From Fimbriiglobus ruber (lineage in GTDB: Bacteria; Planctomycetota; Planctomycetia; Gemmatales; Gemmataceae): 64,000 nucleotides of DNA. The stretch is from NCBI RefSeq assembly GCF_002197845.1, contig NZ_NIDE01000002.1, positions 930,001 to 994,000 on the forward strand, written 5' to 3'. Shown here one piece after another: positions 14,939 to 23,378 of the stretch (its first letter is position 1; each line of letters begins with the position of its first letter). Under the pieces are notes generated by a model. The model worked only from the letters and a program-made list of their open reading frames with translations, was not told where the DNA came from and ran no database searches. The position numbers were made by a program, and so were the translations under genes.

Positions 14939-15033
14939 GCCGAACAAAACGCCGCAACAAACCCCGCCGCGTGACGGCTCCTCATGGGCGTTGTTGCTCC
15001 AGCGGCGGGGGCTGCCGAACTCGGGCGTTCGAC
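14939..15033 (+). repeat. attC site 13
   Basis: R'' GCCGAAC is at 14939-14945 and R' GTTCGAC at 15027-15033. The arm ACGCCGCAACAAACCCCGCC has drifted from the consensus. This is the last clear attC. Confidence 0.8.
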
Positions 15034-15047
15034 GACAAGGAGGTCTG

Positions 15048-15527
15048 ATGACAGTCAAACGGATGGACAACGTCGGCATCGTGGTCGAAGACATCGATGC
15101 CGCCATCGCGTTCTTCACGGAACTCGGCCTCGATCTCGAGGGGCGCGCCCCAATCGAAGGAGCCTGGGCCGACGGCGTCACCGGGTTGCGCGACATGCGG
15201 GTCGAGATTGCCATGATGCGGACCCCCGATGGTCACGGCCGGCTCGAATTGTCGCGATTCCTCGCGCCGCCCGTGGTCGCCGATCACCGCAACGCCCCGG
15301 TGAACGCTCTCGGTTACCTCCGCGTCATGTTCGCCGTGGAGGACATCGACGGTACACTCGCCCGGCTCGGTAAACGCGGCGCGACGGTCGTCGGCGAAGT
15401 GGTCCAGTACCGGGACGCGTATCGGCTCTGCTACATCCGCGGTCCCGAAGGAATTCTCATCGGGCTCGCCCAACAGCTCGGGCAACAGACGTCTCGAACG
15501 AACGCCGTGGAACGTGCACAGGCTTGA
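15048..15527 (+). CDS. VOC-fold (glyoxalase-like) protein after the last attC
   Basis: The start is ATG 15048 after AAGGAGG at 15037-15043. The 159-residue protein begins MTVKRMDNVGIVVEDIDAAI and contains GYLRVMFAVEDIDGTLARL and CYIRGPEGILIGLAQQLG, a two-module VOC fold with the C-terminal glutamate-containing strand. It starts 20 bases past the last cassette junction like the other cassette genes, so it is probably cassette 14. The expected GTCGAAC R'' after it is not found; a TCTCGAAC at about 15490 is the nearest match. Confidence 0.82.
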   Translation: MTVKRMDNVGIVVEDIDAAIAFFTELGLDLEGRAPIEGAWADGVTGLRDMRVEIAMMRTPDGHGRLELSRFLAPPVVADHRNAPVNALGYLRVMFAVEDIDGTLARLGKRGATVVGEVVQYRDAYRLCYIRGPEGILIGLAQQLGQQTSRTNAVERAQA

Positions 15528-15651
15528 CACGGGGTGAAGCCGAGCGGGGCGGCGGACGGCGTCGCGAGGCTGGTGCCACCCGACCAACGACACGGCGAGC
15601 CGGCCGTCGCGGCGGACGGGCCGGGCCCACAGGGTTTCGGGTAGCCGACCC

Positions 15652-15701
15652 GGCCCGGCTCGCGAGTTCGGCGACACCGGGCGCGGTCCGCGAGCCGGGC
15701 C
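15652..15701 (+). terminator. GC-rich inverted repeat after the last cassette gene
   Basis: Arms GGCCCGGCTCGCG (15652-15664) and its complement (15689-15701) enclose 24 bases that include a GTTCGGC core at 15666. It could be a transcription terminator without a U-tract, or the remains of the array's final site. The rest of 15528-15809 holds no gene that I can support. Confidence 0.4.
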
Positions 15702-15809
15702 GCGGCCGGCGGAATAAAACACCCCCGGGCTCGGTGTCAAATGGCGCGGGGGCACTCGCACGTCTCATCAGTGTGGTCGCGCCCCGCGTGCGTTTATCAG
15801 GAGTAAGAG

Positions 15810-17195
15810 ATGAGGGTTCGTTGGTCCGTCGGAATGCTCGGCGCGCTGGCGCTTGTGACCGGCCCGCACCCCGCACTCACCGCGGCCGACCCGGTCCCGG
15901 CCGAGTACACCCGGTTCGCCGAACTGTTCTCCATGCAGACCAAGGACGGGTACCTGAAGGCGTTCCGCCAGGACGCCCCGCGGCGGGCGGAAGCGGCCGC
16001 CGCGCTCAAGCCCGCCGACGGCGCGCTAGCCAAGGCGGCGAAGGAGTTCGACGCCGTCGCGCTGCTCTACGCGTCGGCCCAAAAGGTTTTGGACCGCGCC
16101 ACCTTCACCCCGGAGGAGCAGCGCCGCATGCAGGAACTCGGCCGCGCGGGGTTCAACGGCGACGACCCGAAGATGGCGGAGTACCTCGCGGCCGCCGTCG
16201 CCGGCCTGGCGAACGAAGCCCGGGCGGTTCAGGTCTCGACCAAGATCATCGACGAAGCGCTGGTCCGGCACGCCGCCGCGTGGAAGGCGGTCGCCCCGCT
16301 GGCCAAAAAGTACGCGGGCCCGAAGGCGACCGGCGCGCCGCTGAAATTCTCCTTCGTCATGTCCCGGCAGGCGCACATGAGCTACGGGTTGACGGCGGTC
16401 AACGAGTCCGGGCGGGCGCTGAATAACGTCACGCTCGTCGTCTCGACGGCCGTCTCGGCCAGCCTCCCGGCCGAGGCCCGGACGTACTACGTCTTTCACC
16501 GCGAATGGAAGGCCGGCGAAGCGATCGGGCTACGACAGGCCCTAGTGGACGCGTTCACCAAGGAGTGGGTGAGGGGGATCAGCATCAACTACACGGCCCC
16601 GCGGCCGACCCCGGGGTGCCTGACGTACTCGGTCTACGCCGACCAGTTGTCGCAGGAAGCCGTCGAGCTGGACATGGGCCTGCCCGAGCCGACGAGCCCG
16701 GGCGCGATCCTGACGCCGCGGCAGCGGAACACCGGTCACATGTTCAGGAACTCGAACGAGAGAGAAGGCACCCTCCACTACGCCTTCCACCGGCACGGCG
16801 AGCCGCAGTACGACCCGGCCAAGCCCGACTTGTTCGTGGCCGGCAGTGTGTGGACGGGTAAGACCGGGGTGACGGCCCCGAAGGGGGTCGTTCGCGACCT
16901 CAACTTCATCGTCACGTCGCGATCTGGGGCGGCCTTCAAGGCCGAGGTCCGGAGCGGCACGATTGTCGTGCGGACGATCGAGGGGAGTGTCGCGAACGGC
17001 AAGATCGAGTGGAAGGACGTGCCGCAGAAGGGCGTCCGCAGCCACGGCCCGCCGGTCGCCGGCGAGATCAACGGGACGCGGATCGAGGGCACCTATTCCG
17101 AGTCGCCGACGGCGCCGGCCAGACCGGGCCGGCCCGCCAAGGCGGCCGAAGGGTTCGTGTCGTTGGAGTACAACCCGCCGCCGGAAAAGAAGTGA
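15810..17195 (+). CDS. secreted planctomycete protein, unknown function
   Basis: The start is ATG 15810 with AGGAGT upstream at 15799. The 461-residue product has a signal peptide (MRVRWSVGMLGALALVTG, cut near TAAD). A helical region at about residues 30-160 is followed by a beta-rich region (LKFSFVMSRQAHMSYGLTAV) and a C-terminal beta sandwich (IEWKDVPQKGVRSHG) ending in a Pro-rich tail. It is probably host chromosomal sequence beyond the integron array. No known family; export is the only firm inference. Confidence 0.7.
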   Translation: MRVRWSVGMLGALALVTGPHPALTAADPVPAEYTRFAELFSMQTKDGYLKAFRQDAPRRAEAAAALKPADGALAKAAKEFDAVALLYASAQKVLDRATFTPEEQRRMQELGRAGFNGDDPKMAEYLAAAVAGLANEARAVQVSTKIIDEALVRHAAAWKAVAPLAKKYAGPKATGAPLKFSFVMSRQAHMSYGLTAVNESGRALNNVTLVVSTAVSASLPAEARTYYVFHREWKAGEAIGLRQALVDAFTKEWVRGISINYTAPRPTPGCLTYSVYADQLSQEAVELDMGLPEPTSPGAILTPRQRNTGHMFRNSNEREGTLHYAFHRHGEPQYDPAKPDLFVAGSVWTGKTGVTAPKGVVRDLNFIVTSRSGAAFKAEVRSGTIVVRTIEGSVANGKIEWKDVPQKGVRSHGPPVAGEINGTRIEGTYSESPTAPARPGRPAKAAEGFVSLEYNPPPEKK

Positions 17196-17476
17196 GCGCT
17201 GCCACCGCCGGAGTTCACGGGTAACGCCGGCGCCCGGCGCCACTTACGCCTCGGAGTTCGCCCGGCTCGCTGCACGTGGGGAGCGGCCGTGGCGGTCGGC
17301 CAAAGCCGCGGGCCGGATCCCCACGTCCGCGGCTGTTGGGTCGTGGACAAGGTACTCGGCAAAGGGTAGGTTCGGGCCGAACCCCGGCCGCGGCCGAGCC
17401 GCGGCCGAGCCGCCACCGGCCGGCTGCCCGGCTAGCTCATCCGGCGGATTGGTGAATCCGGGACCTGACGGTTGCC

Positions 17477-17812
17477 ATGGTCAACAGTTCCGAACCCGTG
17501 TTCGATTCCCTATGCGCAGCGTTGCACCTTGCGTGCAAGCCCACTTACGTCCCCAAGATCATTCAGGGGCGCAAGCAAATTGAGGCCATGCCCCGAGAAT
17601 GGGTCGTTCAAAACATCGATCGTGCCGCCGACGAGACACTCGATCTAAACGATTATTGGGACTACCGGCGCTTGCTGGAGCTGTTGATAATCATTAACGC
17701 CCGCGATTCGTTTAATCGGTCCATCGCCGTCGGGCTCGCGCACACGGACTACGATATTCACGAGGCCGCGGAAGATTTTTCTGGCACCCTTGATGGGGCA
17801 GGCGGCGTTTGA
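17477..17812 (+). CDS. hypothetical protein (111 aa)
   Basis: The start is ATG 17477. The product begins MVNSSEPVFDSLCAALHLAC and has a helical body (DLNDYWDYRRLLELLIIINA). Codon use is less GC-biased than the surroundings. No family recognised. The 280 bases before it (17196-17476) hold no supported gene. Confidence 0.55.
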   Translation: MVNSSEPVFDSLCAALHLACKPTYVPKIIQGRKQIEAMPREWVVQNIDRAADETLDLNDYWDYRRLLELLIIINARDSFNRSIAVGLAHTDYDIHEAAEDFSGTLDGAGGV

Positions 17813-17833
17813 GTACCGTCTATACCCGAGTTA

Positions 17834-17934
17834 TTACCTCGGCATGAAATAAGCTCAAAAATTGAAGCACAAAAGCACGGGGAGCCGCGTTCGTTTCGGA
17901 TTTAAATTGTTGAGCTTATTTCATGCCGAGGTAA
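17834..17934. mobile_element. MITE related to the IS630 element at 32952
   Basis: This is a 101-base element with perfect 25-base terminal inverted repeats (17834-17858 and 17910-17934) beginning TTACCTCGGCATGAAAT. It is flanked by TA duplications (17832-17833 and 17935-17936) and has no coding capacity. Its outer 17 bases equal the ends of the full IS630 at 32952-34096, so that transposase can probably move it. Confidence 0.9.
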
Positions 17935-18028
17935 TAAATGGCGCCCGGGCGCATAGACGAGCGGGCGCCCCCAATGTTCCCCAGACGAAAGGCTTGCTTC
18001 TTCGCCAAGTTCGCGTCGAACCGACTGC

Positions 18029-19744
18029 TCACCCCCGCGCCCGCCGGGCCGCTTCGGCGGCCTCCCGTCGCTCCCGGTCCATTCGCTCCTGCTGGCGGCG
18101 GAATCCTTCGTTCATCTCGTATGAGCCGAGCGGGTTCTTCTCCTGGGCGCTCTTTTGCATGTTCGCGAGCCGGGCCATCAGGTTGATGCCGTCCGCGATC
18201 GGCTTCAGGATTTCGAGGACGTTCGCGACCGCCTCGGTGACGGCCCCGGACAGGAATTGCTTGATCGACGTCGCCGCGTCCTCGAACGGGCGCATGCTCT
18301 CTTCGTAATGGTCGATCGCCTGCGTGAGCTGTTCGGTGCCCGGGGCCGTGGCCTCGCCGGATTGGATGGTCCGTTGGACCCGGCGGGCGTCGAGTTGGGC
18401 GATCGCGGCAGTCTGGCCCGGGCTGTGTTGGGCGAGCTGGCGGGCGTGCTGCTCTTCCTGATAGGCCAACTCGACGCCCGCCTTGGCCACCTCGTACAGC
18501 GCGACCCCGGACGCGACGACCGCTGCGATCGCGATCCCGACCGGCCCGCCGGCCGCCCCCGCGCCGAGGACTTCGGCGGCCGCCCCCGCCTCCGCGCCCG
18601 CTCCGGCCCCCACGGCTCCCGTGGCACCCGTGACCCCTGCGACCTCCGTGCCCGCCCCGGCCCCGGCCGCTGCCGTCGCGGCTCCCGCGGTTTCGGCGGT
18701 CGCGCCCGCGGCGGCCGGCGCGACCGATTCGCCGGCCGCCGCGGCGGTGGTCGTTTCCGCGGCCGCCGGCGTACTCCCGTTGGGCACCTTCGGCGCAGCC
18801 TCGGCGACCTTCGGGGTGGGTTCGAGGAGGTCGGCCAGCCCGCGGCCGACCCGCCCGCCGACCCGCTTTCGGAGCTGGTCGCCGACCCATTTCCCGGCGC
18901 GGCCCCGGGCCTTACGCGTCAGTGAGCCGGCCTTCCGAGCCCCGCGCTTGGCAAATTTCCCCGCGTGCTGGGCGACCTGGTCGACGGCCTTCCCGGCCCG
19001 GCCGCCGGTCCGCTGGTCGAACTGCTGCCAGATCCGGCCGAGCCGGGTGTTGCCCAGCTTTTGCTTCAATTCGCGGAACGGATTCCATTCCTTTTCCGCC
19101 GCCTTTTTCTTCTTCTCCGGCTCCTGATCTTTCGCGTTCCCGGCTGCCTGAGCCGCCACCATCTGCGCGACGAGTTCCCGGACGGATCGCACTTCCCCCA
19201 GGATCTCGGCTGGCCACGACGAGTTGCCGGATTGTCCGGATGCGGAGGATTCGCCCGTCGGCCCTGCCGAAGTCGTGTTAGTATTCCCGGCTCCGGTGTG
19301 CGGGGCGGCCCGATTCGCGGTGCCGTGTGGGTCGAACATGTCTGTCGGCGCCGACCCTATCGCATGCGTCGGTGAAGGTGCGAAATCCTGCCCGCCGGCC
19401 CCATCCGCCAATGGCTTAACCGCCGACGTAGCGGCTTTCCCCAGGTCGGCCCGGGTCGCGGCCGAACCCGACCCCAGGTTGTTTCCGAATAGGTCGTCGG
19501 AAGGATCGGTCTGCGGAACGTCCGGCGCGGAAGACGTGTCGGCCGGCCGGCCGACACCCGCGGCCGCAATCGCGTCGGGCGACGCATCCGGTGCCGGAGT
19601 GGGCTGCGGAGTTGGTCCGCCGACGGGCTTTTCGAGCCGACCTGGTGCCCGCGGGCGGGCCTTGATCAGGTCCGCCCGGGCCGCGGACTCGACCGGCGTA
19701 TGGTCGAAGTCAAATAGCCTGTCAAGGTGTGGGTTGTGGCGGAT
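18029..19744 (-). pseudogene. tape-measure-like protein, C-terminal part (gene split by ISAs1)
   Basis: The frame runs without a stop from the ISAs1 target at 19744 to TGA at 18029. Joining it with 21017-21225 across one copy of the 10-base target duplication gives one continuous frame of about 644 residues (junction reads PPVDIRHNPHLDRLFDFD). Features are Ala/Thr-rich low complexity, basic GKAVDQVAQHAGKFAKRGAR helices, a hydrophobic GPVGIAIAAVVASGVALYEV stretch and a coiled C-terminus. Its position after the tail tube and chaperone genes fits a tail tape measure or virion-internal protein. Confidence 0.65.
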
Positions 19745-19754
19745 GTCGACGGGC

Positions 19755-21006
19755 CAGGGCCTTTCCTTGTTTCATCTTGTTGAATCGACCTGGGCTGGGT
19801 AAACGGGGCACCTTCCGATTCCCAGGAGCTGCCCATGCCCGCGTGTACGCTGTACGAGGCCCTCGCCACCCTCCCCGATCCCCGCAGCCGCCACGGTCGC
19901 ATTCATCCCCTCCCGGCGGTCATGGGACTGGTCGCTCTGGCCATGCTGAGTGGCCGCAAGAGCTTGGCCGGGATCTCCCGGTTCGGACGGCAGCACGGGG
20001 CTCCGCTGGCTCACGCCCTGGGCTTCCGGCGGGGCAAAACGCCGACCGTCTCGACCCTCTCCCGAACCCTCCGCCGCTTCGACCCCCAGGACCTCGAAGC
20101 GGCCCTGTCCCGGTGGGTGACCGGCCGGTTCGACCCCCACGCGTTCGAGCACATCGCGATCGACGGCAAGACGTTGCGAGGCAGCCGCCACGGGGACGTG
20201 CCCGGCCACCACTTGGTGGCCGCCTACGCACCCGCCGTCCAGGCCGTCCTCGCTCAGGTCCGGGTCGATGCCAAAACGAACGAACACAAGGCCGCCCTCG
20301 AACTCCTCGGTATCCTCCCCGTGCGGGGCAAAGTGGTCACCGGGGACGCCATGTTCTGTCAGCGCGATCTGGCCACCCAGGTGATCGATTCCGGGGGCGA
20401 CTACGTCCTCGTGGCCAAGGACAACCAACCGGCCTTGGTCGCCGATATCCGAGCCGGATTCGCCTTCGCGACCGCCGCCCGATCGATCGCGGCGGCCACT
20501 TCCCCCTGAGGACCTGCCAACGGCACCCGATCCCGACCGGGTGGCCACGTCGGTCGACAAGGGACATGGGCGGATCGAGAAGCGAACCCTCCACACGACG
20601 ACGATTCTGACCGCCGAGGGGAAGTGGAAGGGGGCCAAGCAAGGGTTCCACGTCACCCGCGAGCGGACGGTCAAAGGGAAGAAGACGATCGAGGATGTGT
20701 ACGGAATCACCAGTCTGTCGATCCAACAGGCGAATGCGGCGACACTTCTGTCCATCCTCCGGGATCACTGGCAGATCGAGAACGGATTGCATTGGGTCCG
20801 GGATGAGACCCTGGGCGAGGACCGCTGCCGGGTGCGGATGGGTGCGGCTCCGCAGGTCCTGGCCGCCATCCGGAACGCCGTCGTCCATCTGTTGGCCGAT
20901 GTCGACACCGAGAACCGTCCGGAGGCCATCGAGTGGCTGCAAATCCACCACGATGAAGCCCGGGCGCTGATTGGGATCCCACAAAGTGAATAAAGGAAAG
21001 GCCCTG
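19755..21006 (+). mobile_element. ISAs1-family insertion sequence
   Basis: The element is 1252 bases with terminal repeats CAGGGCCTTTCCTT and AAGGAAAGGCCCTG. It is flanked by a perfect 10-base duplication GTCGACGGGC (19745-19754 and 21007-21016), as is usual for ISAs1. It interrupts the minus-strand tape-measure-like gene. Confidence 0.93.
19835..20993 (+). CDS. ISAs1-family transposase with a -1 frame break
   Basis: The first part (ATG 19835 to TGA 20507-20509, 224 residues) has the N-terminal DDE_Tnp_1-associated region and AIDGKTLRGSR, then VVTGDAMFCQ. The second part (to 20993) has DKGHGRIEKRTLHTTTI and RDHWQIENGLHWVRDETLGE, the family's conserved C-terminus. The two parts join in the -1 frame at a run of five C near 20504. 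This could be an inactivating indel, a programmed shift or a base-calling error. Confidence 0.85.
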
Positions 21007-21016
21007 GTCGACGGGC

Positions 21017-21225
21017 GGAGCGGGTGGCGCGCCCACGGGCTCGTTCATGAGCGCGTCGAGGGCGGGGTTAGGCCGGAGGTCCGTGGTCGACGGCTCCGTC
21101 GGGAGATCCGCCCGGGCGGCCGCCGCGGTCCCCCGGGCGAGCGCCGATCCGAGGTCGCCGTGGCGGGAGACGAGCGTCCGGGCGGCCGCCAGCGCGTCTC
21201 GTGTGTCGTCGCCGTCGCGGTCCAT
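21017..21225 (-). pseudogene. tape-measure-like protein, N-terminal part (gene split by ISAs1)
   Basis: The start is ATG 21225 with GGGGACG upstream. It begins MDRDGDDTRDALAAARTLVS and continues to PPAPPVD before the ISAs1 target. It is 32 bases downstream of the tail chaperone frame, as in lambda-like phages where the tape measure follows the chaperone genes. Confidence 0.6.
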
Positions 21226-21257
21226 GACCGTCCCCCAACGAAAAGACCGGCCCGGCA

Positions 21258-21446
21258 CTACCGCCGGCCGGTCAGGAATTGTGCGGCCGCCGCCACGCGC
21301 TCGCGGGCCGCCCGGTGCCGGAGGGCCCAGAGGCCCACCGTCTGTTCCCACGTCAGGCCCGGCGGGACGCCCCCGTAGGCGAGGGCGACGGCGTAAAAGG
21401 GCGGGCCTTTGCGGCCAGTCCCCCCAGATAGTCGAGGTAGACGCAC
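21258..21446 (-). CDS. tail-assembly chaperone extension (T part, reached by -1 frameshift)
   Basis: This open frame continues the 21353-21778 gene after a -1 shift at GGGGGGA (21425-21419). Downstream it reads GPPFYAVALAYGGVPPGLTW, then QTVGLWALRHRAARE. The EQTVGLW-type end resembles the T extension of lambda G/GT-like proteins. I see no convincing independent start, so it is probably made only as the fusion. Confidence 0.65.
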   Translation of the reverse strand: MRLPRLSGGTGRKGPPFYAVALAYGGVPPGLTWEQTVGLWALRHRAARERVAAAAQFLTGRR

Positions 21447-21778
21447 AGGAGCGCCACCCGTTCCCCCCGGGTCAGACCTTCGGACCGGCCGCCGCCGAGA
21501 TCCTTAAACTCGCCCGCGCCGAACGCCCGGCCGACCGCGGCGGCGATTTTGTTCACCGCGCCCGTCTGGGCCGCCGCGTGCCCGGTCGTGTCGACCACCC
21601 CGGGGATCGCTGTCGCGTCCTGGGTGAGGAGCCGCAACAGGTCGCGGCCGCAGCCCGGGCCCAACTCGGCCTCCAACGCCTCCCCGACGACGGTCGGGTC
21701 GACCCGTCGGGTCCGGATGCCGTCGAAGAACTCGAAAATCGTGCGGCCGTCGCCGCGCCGGCTCCAGGGCCACCTCAC
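21353..21778 (-). CDS. tail-assembly chaperone candidate (G part)
   Basis: The start is GTG 21778 (MRWPWSRRGDGRTIFEFFDG), 141 residues if not shifted. It sits between the tail-tube candidate and the tape measure, the standard location of the G/GT chaperones that coat the tape measure during tail assembly. The codons CTG GGG GGA form a G GGG GGA heptamer of the XXXYYYZ slippery type near residue 118, followed by a 50-codon -1 frame. Only a fraction of ribosomes should shift, giving a G to GT ratio. Confidence 0.65.
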   Translation of the reverse strand: MRWPWSRRGDGRTIFEFFDGIRTRRVDPTVVGEALEAELGPGCGRDLLRLLTQDATAIPGVVDTTGHAAAQTGAVNKIAAAVGRAFGAGEFKDLGGGRSEGLTRGERVALLCVYLDYLGGLAAKARPFTPSPSPTGASRRA

Positions 21779-22076
21779 GTGCTACCCCCCGCGTGGCCGC
21801 TGGCGAGGAGGGCGGGGCCGGCGGAGCCGGTGGGGCCGGTGGTGGGGAAGGTGGGGCGGCCGCCTTCACGACCTTGACGACGGTGAAGGTCCGGGCCTTG
21901 CGGTCCTCGACGCCCCACTCGACCGCCGTGCCGGGCGCGTCCGGCGACGGGTACGCGTTCGTCTGCCGGCGGACCGCCGCGACGACGGCAGGGATGTTGG
22001 CCTCGGTCGGACAGTCGAGCAGGTACTTGGTCCCGCCGGCGCCCGTCAGCCGCAGCATGCTTCTCGTGGTTGCCAT
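21504..22076 (-). CDS. small phage tail/head protein with proline-rich end
   Basis: The start is ATG 22076 with GGCGAAATGG context. Residues 1-75 form a compact domain (MATTRSMLRLTGAGGTKYLL), followed by PPSPPPAPPAPPAPPSSPA. Beyond about 21784 the frame overlaps the chaperone gene and becomes Arg-rich, which looks like an antisense-style artefact. One base fewer in the G run there would end the protein at TAG 21782-21784. The real protein is probably about 98 residues. Confidence 0.55.
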   Translation of the reverse strand: MATTRSMLRLTGAGGTKYLLDCPTEANIPAVVAAVRRQTNAYPSPDAPGTAVEWGVEDRKARTFTVVKVVKAAAPPSPPPAPPAPPAPPSSPAATRGVAREVALEPARRRPHDFRVLRRHPDPTGRPDRRRGGVGGRVGPGLRPRPVAAPHPGRDSDPRGGRHDRARGGPDGRGEQNRRRGRPGVRRGRV

Positions 22077-22086
22077 TTCGCCCTCG

Positions 22087-22614
22087 TCACGATTGGACTT
22101 CGTTGGTGTAAAGCGCGTCCGATCCGACACTCTGCTGATCCGGTGCGAAGGCCCGCCAGGCGAAGAATTCCAGCTCCACCTCGCCGAACTTGGTCGACAG
22201 GGTCTGGCTGTTCGGCGCCCGGAGGATGACGTTCGGGAAGAACCACGGGTCGTCCGACCCGCCCGGCAGGTACAGGGAGTGGCTCAATTGGCCCGCGGAA
22301 TTGTTAAAGAGGAACGTGCCGATGTCGCCCGCCTCGCCCACGTCGTTGGTCAGGCTGCCGGCGCCGCGGCGGACACACTCCTCGACGAATGTCGCGTCCC
22401 ACGACGACAACTTGAGGCGGATCGTGGCCGTCTCGCCCATGATCTGGAGGTCGGCCGGGGCCTCGCCCGCCGCGTCGGACTTGACCTCGCGGATCTTCCG
22501 CTCGAAGCGGATCGAGCCGCCGTCGGTCGTGATCCCGAGGAGGGTGAGCGCGCTTTCCGATCCGAACGGGACCATCGGCGCGCACGGTCCGAATGAGTGA
22601 AAGATGACCGACAT
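22087..22614 (-). CDS. phage tail-tube-like protein
   Basis: The start is ATG 22614. The 175-residue product begins MSVIFHSFGPCAPMVPFGSE and is beta-rich, with IRFERKIREVKSDAAGEAPA and ETATIRLKLSSWDATFVEEC. This is the pattern of phage tail tube or structural proteins with one metal-free beta barrel. Its position before the chaperone and tape measure supports a major tail protein. It lies six bases from its upstream neighbour and so is in the same operon. Confidence 0.6.
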   Translation of the reverse strand: MSVIFHSFGPCAPMVPFGSESALTLLGITTDGGSIRFERKIREVKSDAAGEAPADLQIMGETATIRLKLSSWDATFVEECVRRGAGSLTNDVGEAGDIGTFLFNNSAGQLSHSLYLPGGSDDPWFFPNVILRAPNSQTLSTKFGEVELEFFAWRAFAPDQQSVGSDALYTNEVQS

Positions 22615-22620
22615 ATCTGA

Positions 22621-23163
22621 TTACCCCCTTGGTCCGCGGTCGCCGAAATAGCGAGACGCCTGGTTGACCGTCCGCCGCGGGCCGGGGACCACGAACGGCG
22701 TGGCCGACATCCCGGCCCCCGCGGCGACGACCGCCTGGACGCCGAAGATCTCCTCGCCCACCCGCAGGGCTTCGAGCTGGTCCCGGGCCCACTGGACGAG
22801 CGGCAGGTTCTTCCCGTCCGCCGCCGCCGGCTGCCGCCGCCCGAGCAACCGCCAGACGGCCAGCCCCGCGACGATCGCCTGCAGGTGGGCCTGGGTCGCG
22901 CCCGTCAGGGCCGCCAGGTCTGTGGGCGCGTAACGTCCGCCGCGGACGCACGCGGCTTCCACGTCGCCGCTCGCCGTGAGCAGGGCCGCCGCGACGACCG
23001 CGCCCGCCGGCGTCGTCGGCTGCAGCAGGGCCGCCTTGGACGGCCGCGGGGCCGTGTCCTCGTCCCGACAGGCGTCCGCGACGACCCGGTAGTCGACCCG
23101 CAGGAGCAGGCCGGCCGCGTCGCAGTAGGCGGTCGGTGAGGTGACGATCGTTGGTGTGGACAC
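22621..23163 (-). CDS. phage head-completion-like protein
   Basis: The 180-residue product (MSTPTIVTSPTAYCDAAGLL) is helical. It has DTAPRPSKAALLQPTTPAGA, an AVVAAALLTASGDVEAACVR stretch and YAPTDLAALTGATQAHLQAI, much like DUF1320/gp36-type head-completion proteins that connect the capsid with the tail. Its place between capsid genes and the tail tube agrees with that. The start is at 23163. Confidence 0.6.
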   Translation of the reverse strand: MSTPTIVTSPTAYCDAAGLLLRVDYRVVADACRDEDTAPRPSKAALLQPTTPAGAVVAAALLTASGDVEAACVRGGRYAPTDLAALTGATQAHLQAIVAGLAVWRLLGRRQPAAADGKNLPLVQWARDQLEALRVGEEIFGVQAVVAAGAGMSATPFVVPGPRRTVNQASRYFGDRGPRG

Positions 23164-23204
23164 GGTCGGACCCTTGATGTCTGCGCGGCGGGAATGGGTC
23201 AGTG

Positions 23205-23350
23205 CCCGGTGTCCCCGGGCTCCCGCCCGGGTCTACGTTAGGCCGCCCCCGAGGGGCGGAAAACCCGCACGCTTCTTCTCAGACGCTTGTTTTAAGCCCC
23301 TCTGGGGCGCCCTAACGTAGACCCGGGCGGGAGCCCGGGGGCACCGGGGG
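23205..23350. repeat. inverted repeat, family R1
   Basis: Arms starting CCCGGTGTCCCCGGGCTCCC at 23205 pair with the mirror ending near 23350. The internal GGGGCGGAAAACCC and AAGCCCCTCTGGGGC continue the stem. It fills the intergenic space between two capsid-region genes. Confidence 0.85.
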
Positions 23351-23378
23351 CGGGCTTCCACCCGTGACGAGCGAAGGC

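Larger units (their letters stand above)
5132..15027 (+). mobile_element. integron gene-cassette array without a visible integrase (CALIN-like)
   Basis: Thirteen attC sites in one orientation separate fourteen cassettes, nearly all holding one plus-strand gene that starts 15-25 bases after the preceding site. The typical site has R'' GCCGAAC, L'' GCTGCAGCAGACCCCGCC, L' GGCGGGGCTGCTGAGC and R' GTTCGGC. L'' and L' pair with unpaired G and A bases left out on one strand, the known attC hallmark. In two cassettes with unusual cores the 5' end and the cassette's own R'' co-vary, as integron theory requires. A further cassette after 15027 is likely, but its own attC is not clear. Confidence 0.88.

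Noticed and set aside
5500-15033. The ~100-base repeats read as REP/MITE elements or as CRISPR-like repeats
   Set aside because: Spacing of 0.2-0.9 kb with one gene each, variable centres and core co-variation fit attC sites; CRISPR would need short identical repeats with short unique spacers.
15528-15809. A further attC at the end of the array (GTTCGGC at 15666)
   Set aside because: No R'' or paired L arms can be aligned with it; the visible inverted repeat has a different geometry.
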